64,000 nucleotides of DNA from Cardiocondyla obscurior (GCF_019399895.1 NC_091882.1:1984001-2048000), one strand, 5' to 3'; counted from the first letter of the stretch, positions 35,478 to 48,498 are shown. Notes: a model not told the origin generated them from the sequence alone. A program made the numbers and translations.

Positions 35478-36440
35478 GTGGAGTATCTCGCGAGTGTCCA
35501 GTGCGCGAAAGGATGACCGACACGTGCTACCTGAGAGGAGGAGGAGGCCCAGGAAGGGTATCCTGCTCCAGCGGAGCAACCCAGGGGTAACTAGTATTAA
35601 TTTCCCTTTCGAATTATATTCCGAATTACATTCCGAATCTATAATATAATTTTGTCATTTATCTGTTACAGATCAAGAGGAACTCCGCTGTAGTGCAGTG
35701 AAAAAAAGTACCGAACGCCGAAATTATAACAAATACGAACCGCAGCCGGTTCGTCGGTCGCTTCGGGAGTTCCGAAAAGTATCCGCGCGTTTTTTTACGA
35801 TTAATTTTTTACGGGAGTGCGTTCGCGAGTTTCCAGTGCGCGGAAGGATGGCTCGTCACGTCCCACCTGAGAGGATGAGCAGGCCCAGGAGGCATCCTGC
35901 ATCGGCGGAGCAACTTTTAGGTGAGAATAAATTCTTTTAATAAAATATTTATTAAATAGAAACTTTAACTTTTTTTTAATTAATTTTTTAAACCATAATA
36001 CATGTCTACATTAATATATTTCTTTTTATGTTTCAGACACCGGCAGAATTCTACAACTCCGCTGTATGCAGATTGGGTAAGCCAGTAACTTGTTTTCAGG
36101 ATTTTCTTTTTCAGGTGTCGAAAAATAACGCGCGCAAGTGTTCAATAATTTTCGCGAATATAAAATCACGGTCGCGTTCGCGAGTGACTTGTGCGCGGAA
36201 GGAGGACTCGTCACGACGTCCGAACTGAGAGGAGGAGCAGGCTCAGGATGGGCATCCTGCGCCAGCGGAGCAACTCATAGGTAAATATAAATTTTTTAAA
36301 TAAAATATTAAATAAAAACCTTTACCTTTTTTTTTAATAATCTTATTAATTTACTGGCACGGCTACATTAATATTTTTTTATGTTACAGTCACCGGCAGA
36401 ACTCTAAAACTCCGCTGCAGCTCATACAAATCGGTAAGTC
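35478..36440 (+). repeat. three tandem diverged exon-intron-exon units, probable non-coding RNA
   Basis: Three units recur about every 335-360 bases. Each has a GC-rich segment of about 110 bases (words such as CGCGAGT, GTGCGCGGAAGGA, CTGAGAGGA, CATCCTGC and GCGGAGCAAC) and a donor-like site (GT at 35587, 35921 and 36281). Each then has an AT-rich intron-like stretch of 85, 116 or 109 bases, an acceptor CAG (ending at 35671, 36036 and 36389) and a short conserved second exon (GGCAGAA..CTA.AACTCCGCTGTA). Indels between copies break any shared reading frame, so a spliced non-coding transcript is more likely than a protein. The transcription direction is inferred from the splice-site polarity. 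Confidence 0.55.
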
Positions 36441-36817
36441 GCATCATTTTTTTTTTTTTTTTTTTTTTTTTTATAGATTATAATTGCGTCTCTTGAACCG
36501 ATAACACGTTGTCGACCATAAATTAATCAATTATAATAACGCGCACGAATTGGGACCTTTGGAAAAATAGTGTAGGTAAACCAAGCATAAAATTGTTTAC
36601 TTAAAAAATACTGTTTATTGCAAAACAAGTTGCATATCTCTCTTTTAACAGGACATAATGTAAAATAAATATTATACATACAAATGTACAGGCATGACGT
36701 AGCACGTCAACGCACAAAAGATTGTACATCGTGTTCATTTTTACAACTGCAGTTTAATATGTTGTAGAATAAAAATTTTCATCTTTTTCTTTTGGTATTT
36801 TCTGGCTACTGTATTGT
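36441..36817. other. huntingtin 3' UTR and flank
   Basis: This stretch holds a long T run at about 36447-36471 followed by AT-rich DNA. The minus-strand polyadenylation hexamer at 36614-36619 probably ends the huntingtin transcript. No gene is seen. Confidence 0.5.
36614..36619 (-). terminator. polyadenylation signal of huntingtin
   Basis: AATAAA on the minus strand lies about 200 bases after the huntingtin stop codon. Confidence 0.6.
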
Positions 36818-39800
36818 TTAAAAGGAGGCTAGTATGTCGGTAAATGGAGTTCCAGGTTCCTTTGCAGCAGCTTCAAAAGTTTCAACAAACGCTTTCTTTT
36901 GAGATTCTTTTGATAACTGAAATTGATAAATCATTAAATAGAATACTTAAATAAAAGATGCTCGAAGTAATATTTAAGTAACTTACTTTGTGGTAAAAAT
37001 CCGACGCAGCTATACACAATATTTTCTTATCTTCGTACTCGTATTTTCCTATTCTCGACTGAACGTACGGAAACCTACCATATTATAGTTAAGGAATTGT
37101 ATATAATTTCCTCAAAAAGAAATGATAAAGTTACGTTAGTAAAAAAAGGATACAAAGCTCTCAGCCAATGATTTGTAGATGCACTTATAAAAAAACAGGA
37201 CAAGCACCAGGTCGACATTGCCATCGGTAAACTTTGAATAAAATTCGGTAAACTGAAAACCACCCAATCTTGAAGGAGCTCCATTTCCGTGCAGGTACAT
37301 GCTTTCTCACAGACCTAGCACAAAATCGAATCATTTATTTTTGATTTCGTAAATTAATTACGGTTGTAATTCGAAATGTGTTAACAAACTTTAAAGACAA
37401 CTGCCGAAAGTAATCTCGGATGTGGTTGTTGCGGGGACAGGAATTCTCCTATAACTTTAGTAAGAATCTCTGAGGGCGGGAAAAAGTCCCCGAGGAGGCA
37501 AGATAGAACTGTGCATAACACCTCCACTTCCATAGAATGTCCTTTGCGAATTTTGTCGAATATTGCCGAGGTGCGTTCGATGGACCGAACTAGCGTTTCT
37601 GGTTCCACGTCCGGTAATGGTTCCTCAACGCCAGGTTGATTCAATCGATCGGCCGCCTCCGTATACATGCACGTTAATAAAAGTTGCATCGCCGGTAATG
37701 CGAGCAGGGGGCTAGGTTGTTTCAATCGATCTATTGCAACTTTAACAATTTGTTCGGCAACCTTACCGACGACGCTTTTCGTCGCCACCAGCCTTTCAAG
37801 ACCCTATTAAAATAAATCGATAGTCTTTATATTTACGTTAGTTATACATTAATCAAAGACAAAGAAATGCCGTGATATACCTGCAGTAGAGTTTGATGTA
37901 AACCGTATGAAATATTTTGCGACGTGACTAGAGAAAGGACTAACTCCAGAACGGCTGGAGCTTCCGTGTCCGGCGGTGTATCCTCCGCATGCTCCAATAG
38001 AAAGAACACTAGAGCCCACATTATGCCTTGATGCTCCTCGCTTTGATTCAAAACGCTGTATTTTAAAAAGAACGAATTAGATAACAGTTATAATAAGAAT
38101 AGAATAATATCGAAATAATAAATTAATTTATCAATACTTCATAAAAAATTAATAAATAGGTAAATTATATTTTAAATTACCTATTCGAATCCTGTGGGTC
38201 GATGTGCTTCTGTATATATTCAATAGCTAGAGGATGTATAATATTCATCGTTTCCTCACACTTGGCCAGTACTGCACTTTGTAATAAATATAAAGAGCCG
38301 TGGAGCGCGGATACTCGGGAAGCTAGGAATACCGACTTTAAATTAACGTCCACTATACGTTTTACTTTATCCAATGTGTCCAGATCCTACGAAGTAATAT
38401 TAGTTAAAAATAAAATCATACTTTTGATAGATAAAACTGTCGATGCTTACCAAAGGTGTTAGAACGGCGGCGGCTTTACACACAGAAATAGCTAGATATT
38501 GATGTAAAATCACATTTTCAATCGGATGAGCTCTTGAAATTTCTAGGCACACATCCAGCATCCATTGGTACTGCGATCTTTCGAGAAATAATTCCGAGAT
38601 TGCTAGAATAGATTTCATAATTTCTGTTAATAATTGTACGGGCGTATTGGCATGCGGCGACGTCCAAATAGTATAATGCTCGATCAGAAAGCGCAAACAG
38701 GAATCTAAGTCGAGTGAGGCGGACATCAGTGCGTCATTCCGTCTGTTTTTTAAGTTAAGAACGGAAGAATTCAATTTATCTTCGTACAGGTTGCACAGGG
38801 ACCATAAATAAGAGACTGATAGTTGGCTGTACATATATCTGTCGGGTGCCGCGGTTCTTTCTACGTTGCCTCGCTGAAATATATGATTCAATTTCAAGCC
38901 GTGCTTATTTTCTGCGTTGTTCATATATTCGTATTTCCACATAAGCAACTCTTGTATTACGAACAGCTTCTGGGAGCTGGTTTTGTGCACGGATAGTTGA
39001 GGATCTCTCGGATGATGAATCAGAACGCTGGCGCCGGGATTACCGGGATACGGTAGCAGTAGAGTTTGCAGCAATAATTTCGTTATCGCTTGAATTGCTA
39101 GGCTACTCGCTTGAATTAAAGCCGTAATTTCGTCCGAGGGTGTGTTCTCGTTTTGCAAAAAATTAAGAACGCTCAGGAATGCCATCCAGATTTCTTCAAA
39201 CTGTGACCTTGATGTCCAGCCGAGTAAGTTTACCCGATAGATAAATTGCTCCAGGACGTCTACCTCCTGCAGAAGATTAGATTCAGATGACATTAGCGGA
39301 AAATAGCATTTGGTAGGGCCGGAGCCAACGATATGACAGCCGTGTTTCCATACTAATGGAGGTGTCAAGATGTAAGAGTTAACTAATGGTTGACGACTTA
39401 TGCTAATAATCAGCGATTTTATTGTATTAAATAAATACGGCGGGATATTCTTCGTCGTGCTATCCGCCTGGCACTTTTCCAACCAGGCGACTATCGATGC
39501 CATTTGAATGCACGCCCGGGCGTAGTCTTTTGTATTCTCATCTTGAAGAGCCGGTTCCAGCGCTTGATAATCCATGGTCGGTAAAGGATCCACCGTCGTT
39601 AGTATACTTTCTATAACTTTTGTCAGAGAAATCGTCGCGGAACAAACCCAAGTATAACGTGAATTATCACCGAAAATCTTACTCGAAGCGGCGTGCCGCA
39701 AAATTTCGGACGCGCAACTCAACGCGAGGTCCATGTCGTGCGGCTTTAACTTGCGATCGTTCTTTCTGTCCGAGTAAATCATCCAATGTGCAAGTTCGAG

Positions 39801-42800
39801 ACACAGCACGGAGAACTTGGCGATATCCTCCTCGAATTTCATGTCGATTTTCGCTACGTTGTATTTAGCTAATTTTGGTAACGTCTTCATGTAAACTTTA
39901 ACAGTTGGAATTATCGTAAAGAGAATTTCCCAATACAAAGCGTCGCTCAGCAGCTCAGAAAATCTGGTGGCGTACTTCTGTTCCATTCCGCTTGTATTAT
40001 CCGCTTCGGGATTGTAGATCTGATGTGGCTTCGGTAAAAGTTCGCAGATATAATGAATATGCTCTAACAAACATTGTTTAGCAGCAACGTACAAAGGGCT
40101 AGCATCGAAATAAAAATCTTTCTCGCTCTGTGCTTTTCCGAATTCTAGCTTTTGGCACTTCTCGACAGTGAGTCGAGCTCCCAGTATCACACAGTGTTTT
40201 AAAATTTTCAAATTAAACTCTTTACAAGAGAGAATGCTCAGGCAATCGTCCAAATCTAGATCCTGCAATAATTGCGCTAATTCCATAGGATTATTACTCG
40301 CGCTCGCGTGACAGCATCGCAGTTTCACCTGAGATAGAAACCAATTACGATCTAATTGAATGCTCTTCACAGTAGATGGATTGAACGGCCTGCACTGGTC
40401 GAGCTCGAGCGGTGATAAATCGTAACATTGTACAGCTAGTTTGTTCAGCAAACTGACCAAGCCCCCGTGTTTCCTTGCCAGTTTCGTGGTCTGTAGAATG
40501 TCCATAATTTTCACGATGTCGTCCTTCGACAATTGATCTTTTACGTCTTCCACGGCGGTGGTTAATAGTATCTCTACTCGACGACTCGCAATTTTCGCTG
40601 CCATCCTCGACAAAGCGAGATACTTGGTAGATAATAATCGCGGTATTAAAGTCATTATTACCGCGCCACTTTGCGAATGGTGTGCGCCTTCAATGCACTG
40701 CAATAGCCGCTTTATAAAACTGGGCTGCGATAGATTCGTGCATTTCGTCGCTACAGCTTGCACCAGCAATCCGCTGGCTGCCGGATTTCTGTGTATCGCC
40801 GTGGTTAACAAATCTCTCACTGGAGATTCAACGGCGACGTTTATCGCCTCTTCAATATGGTTTATTAACAGCCACGTTAGCGGCTCTACGTCGTTGAGAT
40901 TCTCGCATATGTAGTCACAAAATAATATAATACCGCCTCTTCTAATAATCTGAATATTTATACTGCTGTTAACGCAGTTAAATGTTTTTTTCTCGCTCGA
41001 ACGAATAGAATCACACTTGTTGGTGCCCAATACTTTCGACCAAAAAGACATCTCGTTATATCCTAAAAGTATCATTAAATATGCCCACTGGCACGTTACC
41101 GTTGGACATACGTTTCCAATGCTGAGCATCATGTAATTTAAGTCGTCGATAAGTAGCTTTTCCTCGTCGGATACGTTGCGCCCTTGAATCATTTGCATCG
41201 TTGCATTCGCCACCTTGCAGTGGCTGCCAGACTCGAACATATGAATACATAATTGCAAAAAGAAAGCAAACTGATGAATTAGATAATTGTCATCTGCCGT
41301 ATAATCAGAAAAATCAACAAAGGGATTTACGGATTTATGATTTATCAGACCAAGCAAACTGAAAACCTTCGTGCTTATTAGATTAATTACCTTGAATATA
41401 AATCTGGCGAATATCTGCTCGGATGGCATTTGGCGCGACTGAATGCTCGAGGCATTTAACGGATCTGCACATTCGTGAAAAGCGGCGCTCTTGAGTGGCG
41501 AAAGATTCGATACGTCCGACACGCATACGCTGAGATCCGAGAGACGCGCTAACATTGCCTCCTCCTTCGCACAAGAGATCAGCGAAAGCAGGACGACATT
41601 GATCATGCTTAACCAACGCTTCAGCTTGAGTATTGAAGCGGTTTTAGGTATTGACGTGGTGAATAGGATCTTCAGAAGTGGATCCACCGGTCGGAAGACC
41701 GTGGGTGAGATTGCCGCAAATAATTTCACTAGCGCGACGTGAGCTTTTTCGGATTCTATTCTAATCTTTCCGGCGGCCAATATTGGAAGCACGGTATCCA
41801 TTGTCAGTCTAGACCATCTTCGCCACTTCTCCTCGCCATTGCCATCGCCACTAAATCTAGATTCGGCCAGACACAGGGCCAAAAGTTCCACCACTTCGTG
41901 GTACTCCACTAAACGTAATAACATGGCTATTAATACGTCTCTTGTTGTTTCTAACTCTCGTTGTTCAATTACGCTCGAACTTCCATTGCGAATAAGAAAT
42001 ATATCCTCAATAACGGGCGCAAGTGCAGGTATACAGTGCGAGATCGCCGGCTGTCCGCTCGCCATCAGACCGTCGCATAATTGAATAATTTTCGGTACGC
42101 CTATTATTACTTTGGAATGATTTTTCTCGTATGACAAATGCACCAAGAAATTAAATATTTTCGGCAAAAGATCCTCGGTTTGTTGCACATGTCCCTCTTC
42201 AATAAATTCAAACTGTTTTAACACAAATCCAATAAATATTTTGTCAGAATCCAGCAGACAATAATTAACTTTCAGTTGAACTAGTTGACTCAGTAGCATT
42301 AATACCTGGCACTGCAACGCGATGTTACTCGTAACAGTATACTGCTTCAGAGATTTTATAACCATCGGTTCGAAAAGTCGGATAAAAGACACGACAGACG
42401 TTTTCTGGTCCGAAGATCGCGCCAAGGTCTTAAATACCGACGAAAATTTACGGTCACTTTTTCTGCGAAGCAATCCTATCCATCCATTATCCGGCTCATT
42501 TTCGCCCCTGCAATTATTTCCAATGCATTTTATTGTATTCGCCATTTGTCTGGCGGGATGCTGAAAGCATTGATTATAAAAACCTCGGACGTCATCTTGC
42601 AGCGTGCCGCATCGATCCATATTCTTTTGTACATCCAGCTCACTCCACTGTGCGCATACATTCGTACCGAACAAGCATTTCAACAGTTGTTGCACACATT
42701 GAACCGTAGCCGTTGGTGACAATACGACGGTGGTTTTTAGATAACATAGCACCTCTTCCGCTATTCTACCTGCTTCGTTGACAGACGCGATTTCTAGGAT

Positions 42801-45800
42801 CTGCGACAGAACGTCCAGCATCGCGTTCAGTAAAGAAATGTACATTTCGCTGGCCTCGTGCTGCAGAGTAACCGAATAATTAGAATGTGCTGCTTTTAGA
42901 ATATCGTATATTTTCATGTAATGTGGTTTGCCAACGAACGTTCCCATTTGATCCTTTCCGATCTTCAAGCTGCCAATTTTCTCTCCTTTTTCTTTCGATT
43001 TTTGCTCCGACATAATTTTCTTTCTGGGCGATAACGTTTGTGTGGACAGGGACGGTAAAACGGGCTTAGAACTTGCTTGTATTATCTGCACCTCGTCGAT
43101 TACGTGAACGAAAATATTGAGAACTCTCGTAATGTGTGTCATCAAAAGTTCTAGATATCTATCTTTACATGTACTCCAAAGTTTCATCGGGTCACTGCCG
43201 GTCTTAAAGTTACAAACGGCTAAACCAGAAGCCAGATTACCGGCGAGAAGAATTAAATGCCGGTGCGTAGATAAATCTAAACTAATTGTTGATGACGTTA
43301 ATAGCGGTAATGCCAGTGATAAGAGACCGCTACACATCGGTGAGGAAATCATCTCGTTCACAAAACTAATATCGTTAACATCCGATCGGTCGCTGTTCTT
43401 TTTCGATTTTTTTAGCAAAGTCTTCGGTAAAATGCAATCCCATCCTCTGACATAAACTGTAGTTGGATAAGCCTCGCTCAAACAGAAAAGAGTCTCGCAG
43501 CATCCATATATTAAATATTTTGAAGAATGCACCGTTAGTATCTCTGTTAGAATATTAACTATACGAGATAAAGAGTATTCCAGATTAGAATCGTAATTCG
43601 TTCCGTTGTAATAATTCAGAAATACGAAGGGCTTGATGGATGTATTTACGAACGGTTTATGCTTATCTTGGCATGACGATAATTCTGAAATACTTGATGT
43701 TACTGCGCTTAAGAACTGTTGAGTGTATTGCGTAGCCTTCCTTGTAACAGTATCCTCTTGAGGGTGTCGGAAATATAAACAGGGAATACTCCTAAAATAA
43801 TAAAGCACAAAATAATATCGTAAATGAAGTAAATAATTGTATTAACTTAAAATATAACTTACTTAACAATCGCGTTTGACGCGGCGTGTCTCACTCTTTG
43901 GTCTTGATCACCTAGTAATACTATTATAACATCGATAAAATGTTCTTGGAATAACGATTGTCCTGTTATGTGCTCTATTGTAATATACGATAACTTGCTC
44001 AACAAGTCAGCTAATTTTACTTTCACTAGAAAATATGGATTTTTCACGAGTTTTGGCAACGCGGTTAAGATGGTAAGACCGTGCTCGTTGTTGATAGAAT
44101 CTAGTAACTCCGGCAAACAGAAGTTTAACGCGTCCAACGTTTGACGGCAAGTAGTCGCGGAATCATCATTCAAACCCTGTTTAACAGAAAAAAAATGCAA
44201 GTTAAAAACCTTCGAAATTGGTGTCGTCCTTTAGAAAATTTTATAGACTTACTTTCAAAAGTAATTTTATCATGTCTTCTAATAATATATTTCCACGTCC
44301 CTGCTGAGCTAAGCACTCATTTTCAAAGTTCCGAAAGGAGCCGCCATACTGAACAAATACAGATTTTAGAAAAAATCCAATCACCACTGCTATGTTACCC
44401 CTGATTTGAGGATCTGAGTGATTCGCAAATAACAAAATGTCTGCAATCAATTGGTTTGTTTCATTGCAGCTTGTTTCTTTGGCCATGGTCATTGTAAACA
44501 AATGCGGATAAAGTTTAAGAATGTAACCCACGCATGTTAGAGCGAGAGATTTTACGCTAACGCGAAATAATTTGTCCGGTATTAACTGTCCAGGCTTGCC
44601 CGTTAATAAAAAGGACGACACCAAGTAACGGCAACAAAACTTTACGGGCATATCGGAGTCGGTAAAACTTCCGACATCTATTTCATATAACGCGAAATCT
44701 AGAGATGATTTTTTGGGAGAAGCAAATGATATAGTAATATCTTCGGAATAATCTTCTTCTTTCAAGTGTTCGCTTTGTAGGCTTAGATACGGCGTTTTCT
44801 CAGATTTTTCGATCTCACTTTCGCCATCGCTGCCTTCTTCTGTAATCTCGTCTAAAAAACATAAAAAAATAATTAGATATAAAATTGCTACAACAGTTGT
44901 AAATTTACATGCTCATTCTTACTGTCAGTGGTTTCAATTTTTAATTGACAATAATTCTCTAATGTCTTTTCTTTCGTTTCAATTACGTTGCTCGTACATT
45001 CGCTCTGCGTTTGTGGATTACACATTTCCGGTAATGTAATTTCTGTGTCTGCAATCCATTCCACATTTGGCGTAATCTCCGGCATATCAGGCTCGTGTAA
45101 AGTTAAAATAGAGTCCGAATTTGCACCATGTATAGTACTTGCACTGGAAATACTCATGTGACCCAATGACGGAATGCATGCAATTTGATTCAATATTCTA
45201 CTTTGCGTAATACCCTCTGAAGACAGTAAAACAGACACTAGAGGCTTTGGAGGCATTTTTAAAAGTTGTGCTAAGGTCTCTAAAGCTGCATTTATCACAT
45301 TATGATCAGAATGCCATTTGGTATAGTGCAAACATAATTCATAAATATGTAACAAGCTGTCTATCTGTTGTATTTCGTTCTCTTGGGGCTCCAAGGGTTT
45401 ACATATATGAGGTAAAATCACTCTTAGGCATCCGAAAACGCCTATAACAGCAAAGGAATGGTCGTCGGCGTTTCTTCCCGACGTTATTAAATCTGATAAG
45501 AAAAATATTATCAATAAATGTCATTATATCACATGTTTTAATTACACAACATACCTAACATGTAATCCATCACATAACTTAAAAAGAATTGTGGCTTTCT
45601 GCAATTTATACATGTTGTCAAAATCATATTAGCTGCTGCCCTACGAAAAACTGCCTGAGAAGACGAAATATTTTCAAAGAATGCTTTCAGTAAATTCTAA
45701 AACAAAATTAAACAATTTATTTTTAAGCATAATATAATTTTAATAAATTTATTTAATGTATAAAGTTAAAAGTATTACCTTGACATCTTTGTCTGTCATA

Positions 45801-46510
45801 AATGGTCCTAATACTTTGCAAATTAATGGTAATGATTGTGATAATGTTTCAATTACTGTATCCTCTGATCTATGGGCAATGATAACTATACATGGAATCA
45901 GATTTGCAACATAAGCTTTACCCCTAGAAGGGCGTATCATGTGACTCAGCAGGCCAAATCTCCAAAGTGCAGCTCTTAATACACGTGCTGGTCCATTTCT
46001 TTTGATCTCATTATAAAGCTCTATTTGGATCTTGACAATGTTACTGTCGACCATTGCCTGGCAAAGAATACATCTATATATAATACAATAAATTGCATTT
46101 AAATATTTACAAGACAAAATCAAAAACTTGTGATTGATGACAAACATATAAAAAAAAAATGTAGAAGCAAGTACCCTAATAATTTTGTTGAGAGATTCGT
46201 CCGCGACCATTCTGATGTCAGATTCCTCATCGTCGCAAAGTGCGAGGAGCGTTTCGACAGTAGCACTGAGAATCTGTGGAAACTTGGTGTTCTGTCTGAC
46301 ACTCGGTAGGCATATCCCCTCAACGATGACCGAGCAGCACGACACTTTCTCCTTCCTGCTGTTTAAGCGTAAAAAAATAGTTTATTAAAGACGGATCTTC
46401 CTTAGCCCGTTAAAGTTGTGGTTGTACCTAGCCGTCGGATCCGACGAAACGTCGGATTCTCGCAGCGAATTCAGCGTTTCCACGGCCTTTAGCACGTTTA
46501 GGTGAGCCAT
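36818..46510 (-). CDS. Htt: huntingtin
   Basis: There are fourteen coding exons on the minus strand: 46428-46510, 46175-46358, 45779-46057, 45555-45696, 44923-45492, 44253-44851, 43863-44176, 38451-43791, 38181-38386, 37881-38055, 37390-37803, 37154-37314, 36987-37074 and 36818-36916 (2884 residues; human has about 3140). Segments matching human huntingtin run throughout: the N-terminal amphipathic MAHLNVLKAVETL, DVRMVADE-like ESDIRMVADESLNK, HANYxVTLQ near HSNYSVTLQ, LVQLKVNYCLLDSD, and near the C terminus QQPHPRLLSA, AMSTWCLSCFFISAST and ASDFYHK. It is a HEAT-repeat scaffold for vesicle transport, autophagy and ciliary or spindle roles. There is no polyglutamine or proline-rich tract after the N17-like helix. 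Exon 8 is 5.3 kb. Exon 2 has a tandem CAGCAG acceptor. Exon 12 uses a GTATCC donor, chosen because it restores the family sequence (RAL then FPYVQSRIG). Confidence 0.95.
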
Positions 46511-47141
46511 GCCGGATCCCGAATGATCCTCCCCGGCTTCGTCGTAGATCCGCCTCAAATCACCGCGCGACTCGCGAGCAGCATCCCGTCCGCTTCTAGC
46601 CGTCTAAGGCAGATTGTGACGGACACGCGTCACAAGCCAAATCGTCTACATCGCTACGAGTTACGAACTCCAACCGACCTCCGTGATCTACGTCACCGCG
46701 GGCGCAGAAACCGAGCTCAGTTTTGTGCTGTAAAAAGGGCGAGAGAGTTGTTCTAATTATGGATACGATAGGGATGGGCTTGCTTACGTCTCTCGTATTG
46801 AGAAAATGTACTAGAGTCAAAAGAAATAAGCTAGCTGAGGAGATTTCATCTTCACTTACCCACTACTGCCCACAACTGCCCACTACTGAAAATTAAGACG
46901 TTTGACTCGGCCACGTTTGACTCATACTACTTGCACGATTTTGCGAGTGGCTCTCCGTAGCGAATGTTGTTGGGACTAGAAAAAAATTTATTCGAATCGA
47001 ATCGATCACGGTAGCGGCATCTTAGTGGATTTCACTGGAACTACGTTGATCCCGCCTGTGTAGAACACGTGCAGTTCTAGTTTTCGAATTGTTTTGCGAG
47101 TGAAAATTAAGTTAATTTTATAATATTTATTCGCATTTGCA
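46511..47141. promoter_or_regulatory. shared huntingtin/BRX1 promoter region
   Basis: These 631 bases lie between divergent start codons. They hold three tandem copies of a 10-mer (46859-46888) and two nearby CGTTTGACTC words (about 46899-46924). A bidirectional promoter is inferred from the spacing. Confidence 0.5.
46859..46888. repeat. three tandem 10-mers
   Basis: CCCACTACTG, CCCACAACTG and CCCACTACTG are directly adjacent, in the huntingtin/BRX1 intergenic region. Confidence 0.85.
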
Positions 47142-48466
47142 ATGAAGAAGAAGACGGTGAAAAGGAAGCAGAAGGAGGATGTGGTGAAAGAGGATGAAAA
47201 GTCAGAAAAGATAATGTCAGACGAACCTGCCGCTAAGAAGGTTTACGATTAACCTAACTTATATATCTCGATTTCACGCGAAACAGGAAATTTAATTAAT
47301 AATTGTTTTTTTTATACAGGTGAAATGGATTAATAAACAACGGGTATTGGTATTTGCTACTCGGGGTATTAGTTATAGGCATCGACATCTTATGGAGGAC
47401 TTTAAAAAACTAATGCCACATCACCGTACAGAATGCAAAATGGAACGCACGAAAAATTTGCAAGTAGTGAATGAAATGTGTGGAATAAAGAATTGCAGTA
47501 AGGCTGTTCTGTTCGAAGGCCGATTGAAGCGGGATCTTTACATGTGGTTTGCTAATGTGCCTGATGGCCCAAGTGCCAAATTTCTTGTGGAAAATAGTAA
47601 ATATAATAATTATAAATTACACAATTTAAATATAAAGACATGCATAAATTTCAGAAAGCATTGTATTACAATTATATTAATTTTATTCTACTTACAGTTT
47701 ATACAATGGGAGAGCTAAAAATGGCAGGAAACTGTTTGAGAGGTTCTAGGCCATTACTGTCCTTTGATGAAAATTTTACTACCCATGCACATTACAGCCT
47801 TTTGAAGGAATTACTGACGCAAATTTTTGGTGTACCAAACCATCATCCTAAAAGCCAACCATTCTTTGATCACGTATATACATTTAGTATTTTAGACAAT
47901 AGAATATGGTTCAGAAATTTCCAAATTTTAACAGAAGATGGTGCATTAACTGAAATTGGTCCAAGGTTTGTTTTGAAACCAGTAAAAATATTTAGTGGAA
48001 GTTTTGGTAATGATACTTTGTGGGACAATCCTCATTATATTTCTCCAGCCAAGGTAATAAAACATTTAAGTCTTATATATTTGAAGAATACATTGGGATT
48101 ATTTTTCTTATTATGTAAAATTATAATTTATAATTAAACAATTTTCAGTTTCGACAATCATTAAAGAAAAAGGCTGCTAATAAGTACATAAATAGAGTGG
48201 AACAGAAAATGATACAACGAGCAAATAAGCCCGAATCATCTTATGCACTTAATCCCACAGATGAGATATTTAAAGGTGATATATTAGAGAAAGCAGTAGA
48301 AATGGAAGAAAAATTTAAAGTAAGTAAAATTGAAAATTTGAAAAAGCCCGTAAAAATTAAAGCGAAACAAATAAAAAAGAAATCTGTGGTAGCTAAAAAA
48401 GTTAAAAAAGTTAACAAAGTAAAACGTGTAAAATCAAAAACTTCGAAAAAGAAAAAAATAAAATAA
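47142..48466 (+). CDS. BRX1: ribosome biogenesis protein BRX1 (Brix domain)
   Basis: There are four exons, 47142-47240, 47320-47596, 47698-48053 and 48149-48466, giving 349 residues (human BRIX1 has 353). A Lys-rich N-terminal tail precedes the Brix domain, about residues 34-245. Its hallmarks include NKQRVLVFATRGI, GPSAKFLVEN joined to IYTMGELKMAGN, LRGSRPLLSFD, HHPKSQPFFDHV, DNRIWFRNFQI and EIGPRFVLKP. The C-terminal tail is extremely Lys-rich, consistent with nucleolar localisation. BRX1 acts in early 60S subunit assembly together with other Brix proteins. I first considered RPF2, but the segment signatures fit BRX1. The donors of exons 1 and 2 (GTTTAC, GTAAAT) are weak, but the junctions restore the family sequence. 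It is divergent from huntingtin. Confidence 0.95.
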
Positions 48467-48492
48467 TTGATGGTATATAGAAGAATGATAAG

Positions 48493-48498
48493 AATAAA
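48493..48498 (+). terminator. polyadenylation signal of BRX1
   Basis: An AATAAA hexamer lies 27 bases after the stop codon and is followed by a T-rich stretch. It is close, but it is the first canonical signal. Confidence 0.5.

Noticed and set aside
37075..37153. Reading through to the GTAACT site as the donor of huntingtin exon 12
   Set aside because: The GTATCC donor 19 bases earlier restores the family sequence RAL-FPYVQSRIG. The later site breaks the frame.
47142..48466. Assignment of the Brix-domain gene as RPF2
   Set aside because: Segments such as LRGSRPLLSFD and DNRIWFRNFQI fit BRX1 rather than RPF2.
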